Part shown: positions 7,782 through 17,287 of the stretch, one piece after another
Layout: every line of letters starts with the position of its first letter
Numbering within the stretch: position 1 is the first letter of the stretch
Origin: Aquimarina agarivorans
GTDB lineage: Bacteria; Bacteroidota; Bacteroidia; Flavobacteriales; Flavobacteriaceae
Assembly (NCBI RefSeq): GCF_000218485.1
Contig: NZ_AFPB01000156.1
Location: forward strand, 1-64,000
Direction of reading: 5' to 3'
DNA: 64,000 bases
The notes under the pieces: generated by a model
What the model was told of the DNA's origin: nothing
Databases searched by the model: none
What the model saw: the letters and a program-made list of their open reading frames with translations, nothing else
Made by a program: the position numbers and the translations under genes

Positions 7782-9601
7782 GCTAACGCCTGCATGTCAA
7801 CCAATAACTTATAATTGCCATTTTTGGCAATGAGTTCATTGTGGGTTCCTTGTTCCACTATTTTACCTTCTTTCATCACAACAATTAAATCGGAGTTTTG
7901 AATGGTGGATAAACGGTGTGCAATGACTACACTTGTGCTATTTTTCATTAATTTTTCCAGGGCATCTTGTACTAATCGTTCGCTTTCAGTATCTAACGCC
8001 GAAGTTGCTTCATCCAAAATCATAATCGGAGCATTTTTTAATACTGCACGGGCAATGGATAAGCGTTGTTTTTGACCGCCAGACAACTTTCCTCCACCGT
8101 CACCAACATTGGTGTAAATACCATTTGGTAATTTTTCAACAAATTCCCATGCGTTGGCCACCTTTAGGGCTTCTACAACTTCATTGTCCGTTGCATCTTC
8201 TTTAGCAATGCATAAATTAGCTTTAATAGTATCGTTAAATAAAATAGAATCCTGAGTAACAAGACCCGTTAAATCACGTAATGATTTTTTAGTAAAATCT
8301 TTAATGTTTACCTCATCAATGCTTATGCTTCCTTTATTAACATCATAAAAACGAGTCAAAAGATTGGCCACAGTTGATTTACCACTACCTGATTGTCCAA
8401 CTAGCGCTACTGACTTTCCTTTAGGAATGCTTAAACTAAAATCTTTTAATACGAAATGATCTTCGTATTTAAATGAAATATTATTAATATGTATTGCTGA
8501 GTCAAATGTAGTTTTATCCTGCGCCTTATCTGCGTCTTTTAATGGCGATTCAAGTTCCAGAATTTCCAGCACACGATCTGCGGCAGCATTACCACGTTTC
8601 ACCCCGTAACTAGCTTTTGAAATGGCTTTGGCTGGAGTTAAAATTTGATAGGCTAACGCTATATAGGCAATAAAATCAGAGGCACCTAATGTTTGCTCAA
8701 TAAGTACCATACGTCCACCATAAATAAGTAATACGGCAATAACTGTAATTCCTAAAAATTCACTAATTGGCGATGCTAAATTTTGGCGGTTACTTAACGT
8801 GTTAGTGTAATTATAGTAACGTTCCGTGGATGCTTTAAATCGATTTCCAAAAAAAACTTCAGCCGTATATCCTTTAATAATTCGGAGTCCGTGGAGTGTT
8901 TCATCAAGCACGGATAAAAAAACCCCCTGTTCCTTTTGTACTTTAGCTGAATGCTTTTTTAACCGTTTTCCTATTTTAGAAATTATAAACCCTGAAACTG
9001 GAATAAATATAAAGACAAAAAATGTAAGCTTTACGCTTATTGAAAGCATGGCAATTATTGCAAACAGAATAGTCATAGGCTCCCTAACCACCAGTTCTAA
9101 AACTGAAAGCAAAGAGTTTTGAATTTCATTTACATCCGAAGATATACGCGCAATGGTATCACCTTTTCTTTTTTCGCTAAAATATTGCACTGGTAGGTAA
9201 AGCGTTTTGTCGTAAAGTTCATTCCGCATGTCCTTTAAAACACCATTTCGGAGAAAAGTGACTGAATACATTGCCAGGTAACGAAACAAATTTTTTAATA
9301 AAAATAAACTGACAATAACTCCAACTATTAAGTACAGCGCATTCATTTGATCAGTATCCGCTTCTTTAGTAAGGTAAAAATTGAAGCTGTTCAACATAAA
9401 ATCTTTAGCTTCGCCAATAGTTGTCCATTTTGGTTTAACACGTAAGGGTTCTTTAATTTTAAATAGCACATCCAACATAGGAAGTATGGAAAGCATTCCC
9501 AAGGTGCCAAACAAAGCGTAAAGAATATTGAAAATGATATTCAATATGGCATAGCCTTTATACGGAACAATGAATCTAAAAATTTTTTTAATGTATTCCA
9601 T
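7778..9601 (-). CDS. ABC exporter, fused membrane and ATPase domains (MsbA-like)
   Basis: A 607-residue half-transporter. The membrane domain covers about residues 1-330 with some six hydrophobic spans and the EKRKGDTIARISSDVNEI coupling segment near 143-160. The ATPase domain follows, with Walker A GQSGSGKST at 402-410, signature LSGGQKQR near 505, Walker B IMILDEATSALD near 525 and the switch histidine in VIAHRLST. It should work as a homodimer in the inner membrane. Homologues in Bacteroidota are annotated as MsbA-like lipid or multidrug exporters; the substrate cannot be told here. It is convergent with aroK and is followed upstream by the phosphosugar mutase gene on the same strand, about 160 bases apart. 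Confidence 0.9.
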   Translation of the reverse strand: MEYIKKIFRFIVPYKGYAILNIIFNILYALFGTLGMLSILPMLDVLFKIKEPLRVKPKWTTIGEAKDFMLNSFNFYLTKEADTDQMNALYLIVGVIVSLFLLKNLFRYLAMYSVTFLRNGVLKDMRNELYDKTLYLPVQYFSEKRKGDTIARISSDVNEIQNSLLSVLELVVREPMTILFAIIAMLSISVKLTFFVFIFIPVSGFIISKIGKRLKKHSAKVQKEQGVFLSVLDETLHGLRIIKGYTAEVFFGNRFKASTERYYNYTNTLSNRQNLASPISEFLGITVIAVLLIYGGRMVLIEQTLGASDFIAYIALAYQILTPAKAISKASYGVKRGNAAADRVLEILELESPLKDADKAQDKTTFDSAIHINNISFKYEDHFVLKDFSLSIPKGKSVALVGQSGSGKSTVANLLTRFYDVNKGSISIDEVNIKDFTKKSLRDLTGLVTQDSILFNDTIKANLCIAKEDATDNEVVEALKVANAWEFVEKLPNGIYTNVGDGGGKLSGGQKQRLSIARAVLKNAPIMILDEATSALDTESERLVQDALEKLMKNSTSVVIAHRLSTIQNSDLIVVMKEGKIVEQGTHNELIAKNGNYKLLVDMQALA

Positions 9602-9762
9602 GGACTTGATAAAGTGCTTTATAGTAGCACATATTAATTCAAATTAAAGTTCGAAATAAAAAATAAAACAATTTAAGTAATTTAAACTGTTTTTATTTCG
9701 AACTTACGGATCAAAAAGGGTTCAATTAAGCTTAAAAAATAAGTTATTGCTGTGGTAATGGT

Positions 9763-11493
9763 TTATTTTAAACCTAATTCTTCAAGTGTTTGCTGAATTT
9801 TTGCATCCAAATTAGTTTCAATTTCTGATAATGAGTCATTATCGTTTACCGCGCTTTGAACACTTATGTAAAACTTAATTTTGGGTTCAGTACCACTTGG
9901 TCTTGCTGCTATTTTACTACCATCTTCAGTATAATAAATTAACACGTTAGCTTTTGGTAAATCAATTTTTAATGTGGAGTTGTCCTGTAGATTTATAGCT
10001 TCTCCGCTAAGGTAATCCTCAATAAATACTACTTGTGACCCGTTGATCTCTTTTAAAGGATTTTGACGTAAATCAATCATTTTTTGTTTAATTTCCTCTG
10101 CGCCACTAATGCCTTTTTTAACTAAAGAAACCAAATGCTCCTTGAAAAAGCCGTGTTTTTTATAAAGATCCTCCAATAAATTAAGAAATGAATTTCCGTT
10201 GGCTTTTGCGTAAGCAGCAATTTCACAAGCTAAAAGTGTGCTAGTCACCGCATCCTTATCGCGAACAAAATCGCCAACCATAAAGCCATAACTTTCCTCG
10301 CCGCCTCCAATAAAATTAAGTTCAGGGAAATCCTTAACTAGTTTAGCAATCCATTTAAAACCAGTAAGTACTTCTTTATACTCAACATTATATGCGTTGG
10401 CAATAGTGCGAAGCATCGGAGTGGATACAATGGTGGATGCTATAAATTCATTGCCTTTAAGTCCTTTTTCATTTTTATATTGATCTAGTAAAAATCCAAT
10501 CATGACTACCATGGTTTGATTTCCATTCAATAATTTCATTTTATTATTGGAGTCTCGGACAGCAATGCCTAAACGGTCGCAATCAGGGTCAGTACCAATT
10601 AAAATGTCAGCACCAACTTTATTTGCAAGCTGAGTTGCCATTTCAAGAGCTTCTGTTTCTTCAGGATTAGGAGATTTTACAGTAGGAAAGTTTCCATTAG
10701 GTTCCGCTTGTTCTTCAACAATATGAACATTTTTAAAGCCGGCTTGTGCTAATGTTTGGGGTATCGATTTAATTGATGTGCCGTGCAATGAGGTAAAAAC
10801 TATGGTTAAATCATCCTTAGCCGCTTGTGAGGCAATTATACTACCATTAGCAACACAGGCATCAATAAAAGGTTGATCTACTTCCTCATCAATAATTTCT
10901 ATAAGGTTTTTATCGGCGTCAAATTTAATGTCATTATAACTTAAGGAATTAATAGTACTTACAATTTCAGCATCTTCGGGAGGTACTATTTGACCACCAT
11001 CTTGCCAATATACTTTGTACCCATTATATTCTGGTGGGTTGTGGCTTGCTGTAAGCACAATTCCACAATGGCAGTTTAGGTATTTAACTGCAAAAGATAA
11101 TTCAGGAGTAGTTCTTAAGCTGGAAAATAAATGTACTTTAATGCCATTTGCAGCAAAAACCTCTGCAACAGTTCTGGCAAGGGTGTCGCTATTGTTACGG
11201 CAATCGTAAGCAATAACGGTTTTAATTTCCTGACCAGCGAATTGTTTTTTTAAGTAATTACTTAAACCTTGGGTGCTTTTGCCAAGGGTGTATTTATTAA
11301 TACGATTAGTACCAGCTCCCATAACTCCACGCATACCTCCTGTACCAAACTCCAAATCTTTGTAAAAACTATCTTCAATTTCGGCAGGATTCGTTTTTAA
11401 AAGTTCATTAATTTCATTTTGAGTGGCGGTATCAAACGTAGGGCTTAACCATTCGTTTACGCGTTCTTGAATAGTAGATGTAAGTGTATTCAT
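9763..11493 (-). CDS. phosphoglucomutase/phosphomannomutase family enzyme
   Basis: A 576-residue alpha-D-phosphohexomutase. The phosphoserine loop TASHNPPEYNGYKVYW places the active serine at residue 150. The metal loop is DPDCDRLG near 308, the sugar-binding loop GGGEESYG near 397, and the phosphate-binding RPSGTEPK is near 535. The FGTGGMRG start at about 49 and the length fit the large PGM2-like subgroup. It interconverts sugar 1- and 6-phosphates, feeding nucleotide sugars for glycan synthesis; the preference for glucose or mannose is uncertain. The downstream region on this strand holds a short spacer and then the ABC exporter. Confidence 0.93.
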   Translation of the reverse strand: MNTLTSTIQERVNEWLSPTFDTATQNEINELLKTNPAEIEDSFYKDLEFGTGGMRGVMGAGTNRINKYTLGKSTQGLSNYLKKQFAGQEIKTVIAYDCRNNSDTLARTVAEVFAANGIKVHLFSSLRTTPELSFAVKYLNCHCGIVLTASHNPPEYNGYKVYWQDGGQIVPPEDAEIVSTINSLSYNDIKFDADKNLIEIIDEEVDQPFIDACVANGSIIASQAAKDDLTIVFTSLHGTSIKSIPQTLAQAGFKNVHIVEEQAEPNGNFPTVKSPNPEETEALEMATQLANKVGADILIGTDPDCDRLGIAVRDSNNKMKLLNGNQTMVVMIGFLLDQYKNEKGLKGNEFIASTIVSTPMLRTIANAYNVEYKEVLTGFKWIAKLVKDFPELNFIGGGEESYGFMVGDFVRDKDAVTSTLLACEIAAYAKANGNSFLNLLEDLYKKHGFFKEHLVSLVKKGISGAEEIKQKMIDLRQNPLKEINGSQVVFIEDYLSGEAINLQDNSTLKIDLPKANVLIYYTEDGSKIAARPSGTEPKIKFYISVQSAVNDNDSLSEIETNLDAKIQQTLEELGLK

Positions 11494-11605
11494 TTATATA
11501 AATTATTTTGCAAAAATAGTAATTCCTTAATCAATAACTTTTTTGCATCCTTTTTATTAGTATATACTCTTTGTGCGATTAACGATTAGTTGAATGAATT
11601 AGTTG

Positions 11606-12553
11606 TTATATAGTTTCGGAAATTTTATACTGTTTGCTTTTTTTTGATTTATTTTTTAGAATGATTTCACCCAGGAAACCAGCTAAAAAAAACTGAGTTC
11701 CCAATATCATACACACTAAAGCTAAATAAAATTGAGGACGATCAGTAATTAATCTGCCAGTAGTATTAATGTATAATTTATCAATACCCAAATAAGCAGT
11801 TAAACACAATCCTATGATAAAGACAACTGTACCCACTAAACCAAAAAAATGCATAGGGCGTTTTCCAAATTTAGAAATAAACCAAATGGTAATCAGATCT
11901 AAAAACCCATTTGTAAAGCGTTCCATTCCAAATTTAGTTTCCCCATATTTACGGGCTTGATGTTGTACAATTTTTTCGCCGATTTTATTAAAGCCTTCGT
12001 TTTTTGCCAATACGGGGATGTAGCGGTGCATATCGCCAGTAACATTAATATTTTTTACCACTAATGCATTGTATGCTTTTAAGCCACAATTAAAGTCATT
12101 CAGCTTTACGCCAGAAGTTACTCTAGCTGCAGCATTGAATAGTTTTGAAGGCAAGTTTTTTGCAAAAACAGCATCATAACGTTTCTTTTTCCAGCCAGAA
12201 ACCAAATCATACCCTTGCTGTGTAATCATTTGATATAATTCAGGAATTTCTTCGGGATTATCTTGTAAATCAGCATCCATGGTAATAACCACCTGACCAA
12301 TACATGCACTAAAACCGGCATGTAATGCTTGCGACTTTCCATAATTTTTTAAAAAACGAATACCTTTAATATTAGAATCTTTTTCTTGAAGCTTTGTAAT
12401 CGTTTTCCAAGAGTGATCCGTACTGCCATCATCAATAAAAATAAGCTCATAGCTGTAGCTATGTTGGTCCATAACCTTTTTAATCCACTCGTGGAGTTCG
12501 GTTAATGATTCTTGCTCATTTAATAATGGAATAACTATGGATATCTCTTTCAT
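11606..12553 (-). CDS. GT2 glycosyltransferase, dolichyl-phosphate-mannose-synthase-like
   Basis: I take the ATG at 12553 (MKEISIVIPLLNEQESL) as the start, since the residues further upstream are basic, cysteine-rich and unlike the family. The GT-A domain has FIDDGSTDHSW, TMDADLQDNPEEIP (the DxD-type metal site) and CGLKAYN; two hydrophobic spans follow near the C-terminus (FFGLVGTVVFIIGL and FYLALVCMILGTQFFLAGFLGEII). This architecture is that of GtrB/DPM1-like enzymes that load a sugar from a nucleotide sugar onto a polyprenyl phosphate at the membrane. The stop of the upstream DUF4199 gene is 11 bases away, so the two genes are probably co-transcribed. Confidence 0.9.
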   Translation of the reverse strand: MKEISIVIPLLNEQESLTELHEWIKKVMDQHSYSYELIFIDDGSTDHSWKTITKLQEKDSNIKGIRFLKNYGKSQALHAGFSACIGQVVITMDADLQDNPEEIPELYQMITQQGYDLVSGWKKKRYDAVFAKNLPSKLFNAAARVTSGVKLNDFNCGLKAYNALVVKNINVTGDMHRYIPVLAKNEGFNKIGEKIVQHQARKYGETKFGMERFTNGFLDLITIWFISKFGKRPMHFFGLVGTVVFIIGLCLTAYLGIDKLYINTTGRLITDRPQFYLALVCMILGTQFFLAGFLGEIILKNKSKKSKQYKISETI

Positions 12554-12564
12554 AAAGCAAAAAC

Positions 12565-13068
12565 TTACTCCGTTTTTAAAATAGCAGCACTTACAATACC
12601 TCCTAATGCGCCTATGAATGCGTATTTTAAAATCCAAAAAGCTAATCCCGTAAATGAACTAGGTGCTTCTTTAGTCAAACTAGTAGTATCTGCTTGCGGG
12701 TTATTTTTTGACATTACACTAACTGCCTCATCTACTATTTTTTGTTGGTAATCAGGATCAATAAAATTTGCGTGAATTAAAAAAATATACACCGAAAATA
12801 AAGTCCCCATGATAAGAACGAGCCCCACGCCAATTTTTACACCTTCCGAAAATAATAGCTGGTTATTGTTTTGAAATGTTTTGTAATTTCTTATAGCTAC
12901 AAACACCACGCTCAATTCAATAAATAAAGCAACAAAACTCCCGTAACTCTCTCCTTGATATCCCAATTCAAGCTGCTTAATTAATGTATCCATAAGTAAA
13001 CGAATGACTAATAATCCAAGCGCATAAGGCAATAAGAAATGTAAGGTTGATTTTTTTGTGTGTTCCAT
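12565..13068 (-). CDS. DUF4199 family membrane protein
   Basis: Starting at the ATG at 13068 (MEHTKKSTLHFLLPYALG) the protein is 167 residues long with about four membrane spans: residues 9-25, a pair near 40-85, and ALVFWILK-type sequence at the C-terminus. The pattern of the family is seen in the ISY/GSFVALFIELSVVFVAIRNYK region and the YIFLIHANFIDPDY...KIVDEAV segment. DUF4199 proteins are common in Bacteroidota, usually next to a GT2 gene as here, and have no known function. The longer frame to 13158 lacks family similarity. Confidence 0.85.
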   Translation of the reverse strand: MEHTKKSTLHFLLPYALGLLVIRLLMDTLIKQLELGYQGESYGSFVALFIELSVVFVAIRNYKTFQNNNQLLFSEGVKIGVGLVLIMGTLFSVYIFLIHANFIDPDYQQKIVDEAVSVMSKNNPQADTTSLTKEAPSSFTGLAFWILKYAFIGALGGIVSAAILKTE

Positions 13069-13400
13069 TTGTATTTTATGTAAGATGCAAATATAATGAT
13101 AACAGTTGAAGTGAGTTTTTGGTGCGGATTTTATTTTAAGAATAAATACAGCAGTCAATAAGTAAGAAACATCTTTTTGTAAGTCTATAACTGGTTTTTA
13201 ACATTTGATACTTTTTTGCCTCTAAAAATTTGTAGATGATACGAGTTCTGAACTTAAATTACTGAAAAAAATCTGAAGTTTTGTATAGCAGGGAAAAGTA
13301 AAACACAGGTGTTTAACCAACTACAGTGTTGTTAATATTGAATTATCATGTAAAAAAGAACCCTATTTAATGAGTATTTAATGGTTAAAACGTTCTGGCA
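13069..13400. other. intergenic region, no gene seen
   Basis: The roughly 330 bases between the DUF4199 start and the end of the epimerase gene hold no credible frame. No strong hairpin or repeat was recognised. The upstream part must contain the promoter for the DUF4199-GT2 pair, but I could not identify a good TAnnTTTG box. Confidence 0.4.
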
Positions 13401-14420
13401 TTAACTTTTATGATATCCTTTAAACCACTCAATAAATTTACCTACACCCTCTTTAAGTGTTGTGCTAGGTTTATAATTGATAAGATCACTCAAACTAGAA
13501 ACATTGGCATAGGTTTGTTTTACATCGCCAGGTTGCATTGGCATAAAATTCTTTTTCGCAGTAGTATTCAATTCCTTTTCAATACAGCTTATAAAATCCA
13601 TTAATCTAACAGGGGCGCTATTTCCAATATTATGTAAAGCGTAAGTAACGCCATTTTCGTTAGCTATTGGTGGTTTAGCGCTAAGTCTGGAAATGCCTTC
13701 AACAATGTCATCAACATACGTAAAATCACGCTCCATGTCTCCATTGTTGAATACATTGATAGGCTTATCATTTAATATAGCATCGGCAAATAATGAAGGA
13801 GCCATATCTGGTCTTCCCCATGGACCATAAACTGTAAAAAAACGCAGCCCAGTAACTGGAATTTTGTACAAATGGCTGTATGTGTGTGCCATTAATTCGT
13901 TACTTTTTTTAGTGGCAGCGTACAAGCTAACAGGGTGATCTACATTGTCATCAACAGAAAATGGAGTTTTTTTATTACTTCCGTAAACTGATGAACTAGA
14001 TGCATATATAAGATGCTTTACAGGGTTGTGTCTACAGGCTTCTAATAAATTTAAAAATCCGTTTATATTACTTTGTATATATGCATCAGGATTAATCAAA
14101 CTATACCTAACACCGGCTTGAGCAGCCAGATTAATTACTACATCAAATTTTTCATTTTTAAAAAGTTGATTTAAAGCTTTTTTATCTGTTAAATCTAATT
14201 TAATAAACTTGTACGATTGGTGTTTCTCAGAAGTTAAAAAGTTATTGTAGGATAGCCTTTCTGTAGCTATGCCTATTTCTTTTAATCGGTCAAGTTTTAA
14301 AGATACATCATAATAATCGTTTAAATTATCAAAACCTACAACTTGATGGTCTTCTTTTATAAGTTTTATAACCGTATGAAACCCAATAAAACCAGCAGCT
14401 CCTGAAACTAAAATTTTCAT
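13401..14420 (-). CDS. NAD-dependent epimerase, UDP-glucuronate 4-epimerase-like
   Basis: A 339-residue extended SDR. It has the cofactor motif GAAGFIG at 7-13, the acidic FDNLNDYYD segment typical of UDP-glucuronate 4-epimerases, ASSSSVYG near 139, catalytic YAATK near 168, and RFFTVYGPWGRPDMA for substrate binding. The likely reaction is UDP-glucuronate to UDP-galacturonate, supplying an acidic sugar for surface polysaccharide. It is monocistronic and far from the main polysaccharide locus of this window, though on the same strand as the GT2 gene 850 bases further down. Confidence 0.9.
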   Translation of the reverse strand: MKILVSGAAGFIGFHTVIKLIKEDHQVVGFDNLNDYYDVSLKLDRLKEIGIATERLSYNNFLTSEKHQSYKFIKLDLTDKKALNQLFKNEKFDVVINLAAQAGVRYSLINPDAYIQSNINGFLNLLEACRHNPVKHLIYASSSSVYGSNKKTPFSVDDNVDHPVSLYAATKKSNELMAHTYSHLYKIPVTGLRFFTVYGPWGRPDMAPSLFADAILNDKPINVFNNGDMERDFTYVDDIVEGISRLSAKPPIANENGVTYALHNIGNSAPVRLMDFISCIEKELNTTAKKNFMPMQPGDVKQTYANVSSLSDLINYKPSTTLKEGVGKFIEWFKGYHKS

Positions 14421-15038
14421 AAAAATAAAATATAATGCTTATTTTTTTTCTTAGTACGAAGGTACTAATTCTTTTCTTGCTTTAAATTAATTACACCAAT
14501 CACCTTTTTTTAAAAAACGAGTCAAGAGAGGTGTTTAAGAAGTGGTTTGATATTTAAATTTAATTTTTTAGTACAACTTTTGTTTGAAATAGAAACAGAA
14601 GTTGTTCTTTTATAATTAATATTAGGTTCAAAATATGGTTTGTTTGTCTCCAAAACACAAATGAAATATACTGACTTTAGTATTCAAATAAGTGTTACAA
14701 ATTTTTGTATGGAAATAATGCTAACAAATACATATACATAATCCAGTTATGGAATTTTTTTATTTTTAAGTTTAAGCAAAAAAGAACTAATTTGAACGGA
14801 GGATCTAAATTCAAAATAGAGTTTAACCTAATGCTATTTAATAACGCGATATTTTCAAAACTAGCAAAGTAAATTATTTTAAAATTACCTAATCATCTTT
14901 TGTAGTATTAATTTAAAGTCATATCAATAGTTATATGTTACGATAGTGTTAATGAAACTAATTTTTTATCATTAAATTGCGTACTTAATTGGCTTTCGCC
15001 AGAAGTAATAAAAATTTCTTTTCCAAGAATAAAAATAC
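14421..15038. other. long AT-rich intergenic region
   Basis: About 620 bases between divergent genes. I see no frame with family resemblance, no tRNA-like fold and no clear repeat. It presumably contains both divergent promoters, but no exact TTG-N19-TAnnTTTG was found close to either start. Confidence 0.4.
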
Positions 15039-16391
15039 ATGAAACAACAAAAAATTGCCATTGTAGGAAGCGGGTTAGTAGGTTCGTTATTAGCTATCTA
15101 TTTGCGGAAGAGAAATTACGAAATCACTGTTTTTGATCGTCGGCCTGATATTCGAAAAATAAAATTTAGTGGGCGCTCAATTAATTTGGCAATGTCTGTA
15201 AGAGGTTGGAATGCGCTGGAAGCGGTAGGAATAAAAAAAGATGTAGAGTCATTAGGTACGCCAATGTATCATAGGCATATTCATGTAAATAATAAGGATG
15301 ATTATACGCAAAAATATGGTAAGGATGGCGAGGCAATATATTCTATTTCTAGAGGGGTTTTAAATCGTAAAATGATTGACTTGGCTGAGGCAAAAGGTGT
15401 AGTTTTTAAATTTGAAGAAAAAGTTTGGGATGTAAACCTACCTGAGGCAAAATTGTATACAGGTGAAACTGAAAAGGGAGCTTGGGAAACGCATCAATTT
15501 GATTTAATTTTTGGTTGCGACGGAGCCTTTTCCAGAATTCGACATAAAATGCAACGACGTAGTCGATTCAATTATTCCCAAGATTTTTTAAATACAGGTT
15601 ATAAAGAATTAACCATACCAGCAGCAGCTAATGGAAAGCATATAATTGATAAAAATGCATTACACATTTGGCCCAGAGGGAAGTTTATGCTTATTGCACT
15701 TCCTAATTTAGATGGTAGTTTTACCTGCACTTTGTTTATGCCACATGAAGGAGTAAATTCTTTCGAAAGCTTAAAAACGGAACAAGAAGTACAGTCCTTT
15801 TGGGAAGAATATTTTCCTGATACTTTATCTATAATGCCCACACTACTGGAGGATTATAAAAGGAATCCAACAAGTGCGCTAGTTACCATGAAGTGTTATC
15901 CTTGGACGTACTGGAATAAAGTTGCTTTGGTAGGGGATTCAGCTCATGCTGTTGTACCATTTTACGGACAGGGAATGAATGCAGGATTTGAAGATGTTTT
16001 TGAGCTAGATCAAATTATTGAACAATTGGGTGATGACAATTGGCAAGCTGTTTTTGAAAAATATCAGCAGCAACGCAAGCCTAATGCAGATGCTATTGCG
16101 GAATTGTCCTATCGTAATTTTATTGAAATGAGCGATAAAACAGCTGATCCAGATTTTATATTAAGAAAAAAAATTGAAAAAAAGTTTTCAAGTCAATATC
16201 CAGAGTTGTGGGAACCGTTGTATTCACGAGTAACATTTTCTAATAAGCCCTATGCTGAGGCGCTAAGTTATGGTGAAGTTCAAGCAAAAATAATGGATCA
16301 AGTAATGCAAATTAAAGATATTGATCAAAAATGGGATGCCCCAGCAGTTATGGATTTTATAAAGGAGAAATCTTTGGCTTCAGTTTCATAA
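15039..16391 (+). CDS. kmo: kynurenine 3-monooxygenase
   Basis: A 450-residue flavoprotein hydroxylase. The FAD motif is IVGSGLVGSLLA at 8-19, then FDRRPDIR with the ribose-binding acidic residue, GRSINLAMSVRGWNALEAVG, which is characteristic of kynurenine monooxygenase, and the second FAD motif GDSAHAVVPFYGQGMNAGFED near 302-322. It converts L-kynurenine to 3-hydroxykynurenine using NADPH and oxygen, in the tryptophan-to-quinolinate route to NAD used by many Flavobacteriia. The C-terminus in bacteria lacks the mitochondrial membrane helix, as here. The stop is directly followed by a broken acetyltransferase frame. Confidence 0.93.
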   Translation: MKQQKIAIVGSGLVGSLLAIYLRKRNYEITVFDRRPDIRKIKFSGRSINLAMSVRGWNALEAVGIKKDVESLGTPMYHRHIHVNNKDDYTQKYGKDGEAIYSISRGVLNRKMIDLAEAKGVVFKFEEKVWDVNLPEAKLYTGETEKGAWETHQFDLIFGCDGAFSRIRHKMQRRSRFNYSQDFLNTGYKELTIPAAANGKHIIDKNALHIWPRGKFMLIALPNLDGSFTCTLFMPHEGVNSFESLKTEQEVQSFWEEYFPDTLSIMPTLLEDYKRNPTSALVTMKCYPWTYWNKVALVGDSAHAVVPFYGQGMNAGFEDVFELDQIIEQLGDDNWQAVFEKYQQQRKPNADAIAELSYRNFIEMSDKTADPDFILRKKIEKKFSSQYPELWEPLYSRVTFSNKPYAEALSYGEVQAKIMDQVMQIKDIDQKWDAPAVMDFIKEKSLASVS

Positions 16392-16392
16392 A

Positions 16393-16838
16393 ATGGTTAT
16401 TATGAATTGCATCTATGTAAAAATTGATTCTGATTTTTATCAGCAAGCGTTTTTAATACGAAAGGAATTTTTTTTAAAGATTTAAAAAATGCCGATGCGT
16501 TACTAAATGATGATTTTGAAAAAGATAGTTACCATTTAATTATCGAAAGTAAAGGGAAAGTTCTTGGTACGGGAAGACTCACAATATCAAATAGTAATGT
16601 TGGAATCATTTCGCAAATGGCTGTTGCCTCAGAATTTCAAAGAAATGGTGTTGGAAAACTTATTGTAAAAACGCTATTAAAGAAGTGTCACGAGTTTGCA
16701 GTGGAAAAAGTCGAATTAAGTGCAAGTATAACAGCACTTAAATTTTACAAAAAATTAAATTTTGTTCCCTTTGGAGAGGTATTTGCATCTAAAAAAACTG
16801 GAGCTTTGCATCAAAAAATGTGTTTAGAATTAAAATAA
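16393..16838 (+). pseudogene. GNAT family N-acetyltransferase, frameshifted
   Basis: Two frames together make a GNAT protein of about 147 residues. The first starts at ATG 16393 (or 16402), reads YVKIDSDFYQQAFLIRKEFF and stops at 16489. The second carries DDFEKDSYHLIIESKGKVLG, GRLTI, the acetyl-CoA loop QMAVASEFQRNGVGKLIV and ALKFYKKLNFVPFGEVF. The join is at a run of eight T (16468-16475); nine T would restore one frame. So the gene is either inactive, switchable or wrongly sequenced. The start lies one base past the kmo stop, so it would be translated from the kmo transcript. The stop codon sits in a hairpin AAAATAAG/CTTATTTT (16832-16854) that may terminate transcription. Confidence 0.7.
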
Positions 16839-16913
16839 GTTACAATCTTATTTTGATTATATTAAGTGAATCTGGACTACTTAAAATTGTCAATTTAAAA
16901 GTGCAAGCGCTAA

Positions 16914-17287
16914 TTAATAATTACTTATGTCTTTCGCATATTCATAAACAAAAGCATTATAAATCCCTTTGTTTGTGTGGACTTCGCAAATTTTCCTAAC
17001 AAAGAGACTGTTTGTTATATCCTTTGGCTTAAAACCTTCGTAGGAGTCTAGTTTATTGAATATTTGATTTGTATTAGTGTTATTTCAAGCAATTCTCCGT
17101 ATGTTTTAAATCTTTTTTCAGGATCAATTTTAATTCTTGGAAAATTACCTAAATCGTATTTTTTAGCATAAATAAAGCCGTCAGTTAATTTAATGGCGTT
17201 CTTTATAAGTAAATCAGCATAAACATTGTCATTATGTTGTAATAATGTACCGTATACAAATAAGTAAACACCCTCATTATTCCCCAT
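16914..17287 (-). pseudogene. gamma-glutamylcyclotransferase (AIG2-like) protein, frameshifted
   Basis: The first part reads VYLFVYGTLLQ, the hallmark strand and substrate loop of GGCT/AIG2-like proteins, and continues to YGELLEI. It then runs into a stop at 17048. In another frame the rest of the domain follows (FNKLDSYEGF, FVRKICEV, YNAFVYEYA) to a stop at 16914-16916. Together they give the usual length of about 125 residues, so one base appears to be lost near 17085. Such proteins cleave gamma-glutamyl peptides or amines. The start overlaps the end of msrA by 11 bases, so it is the second gene of an operon with msrA. Confidence 0.7.

Noticed and set aside
11606..12637. Longer start for the GT2 gene at 12637.
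   Set aside because: The extra 28 residues overlap the end of the DUF4199 gene, are basic and Cys-rich and unlike the family; the start at 12553 fits.
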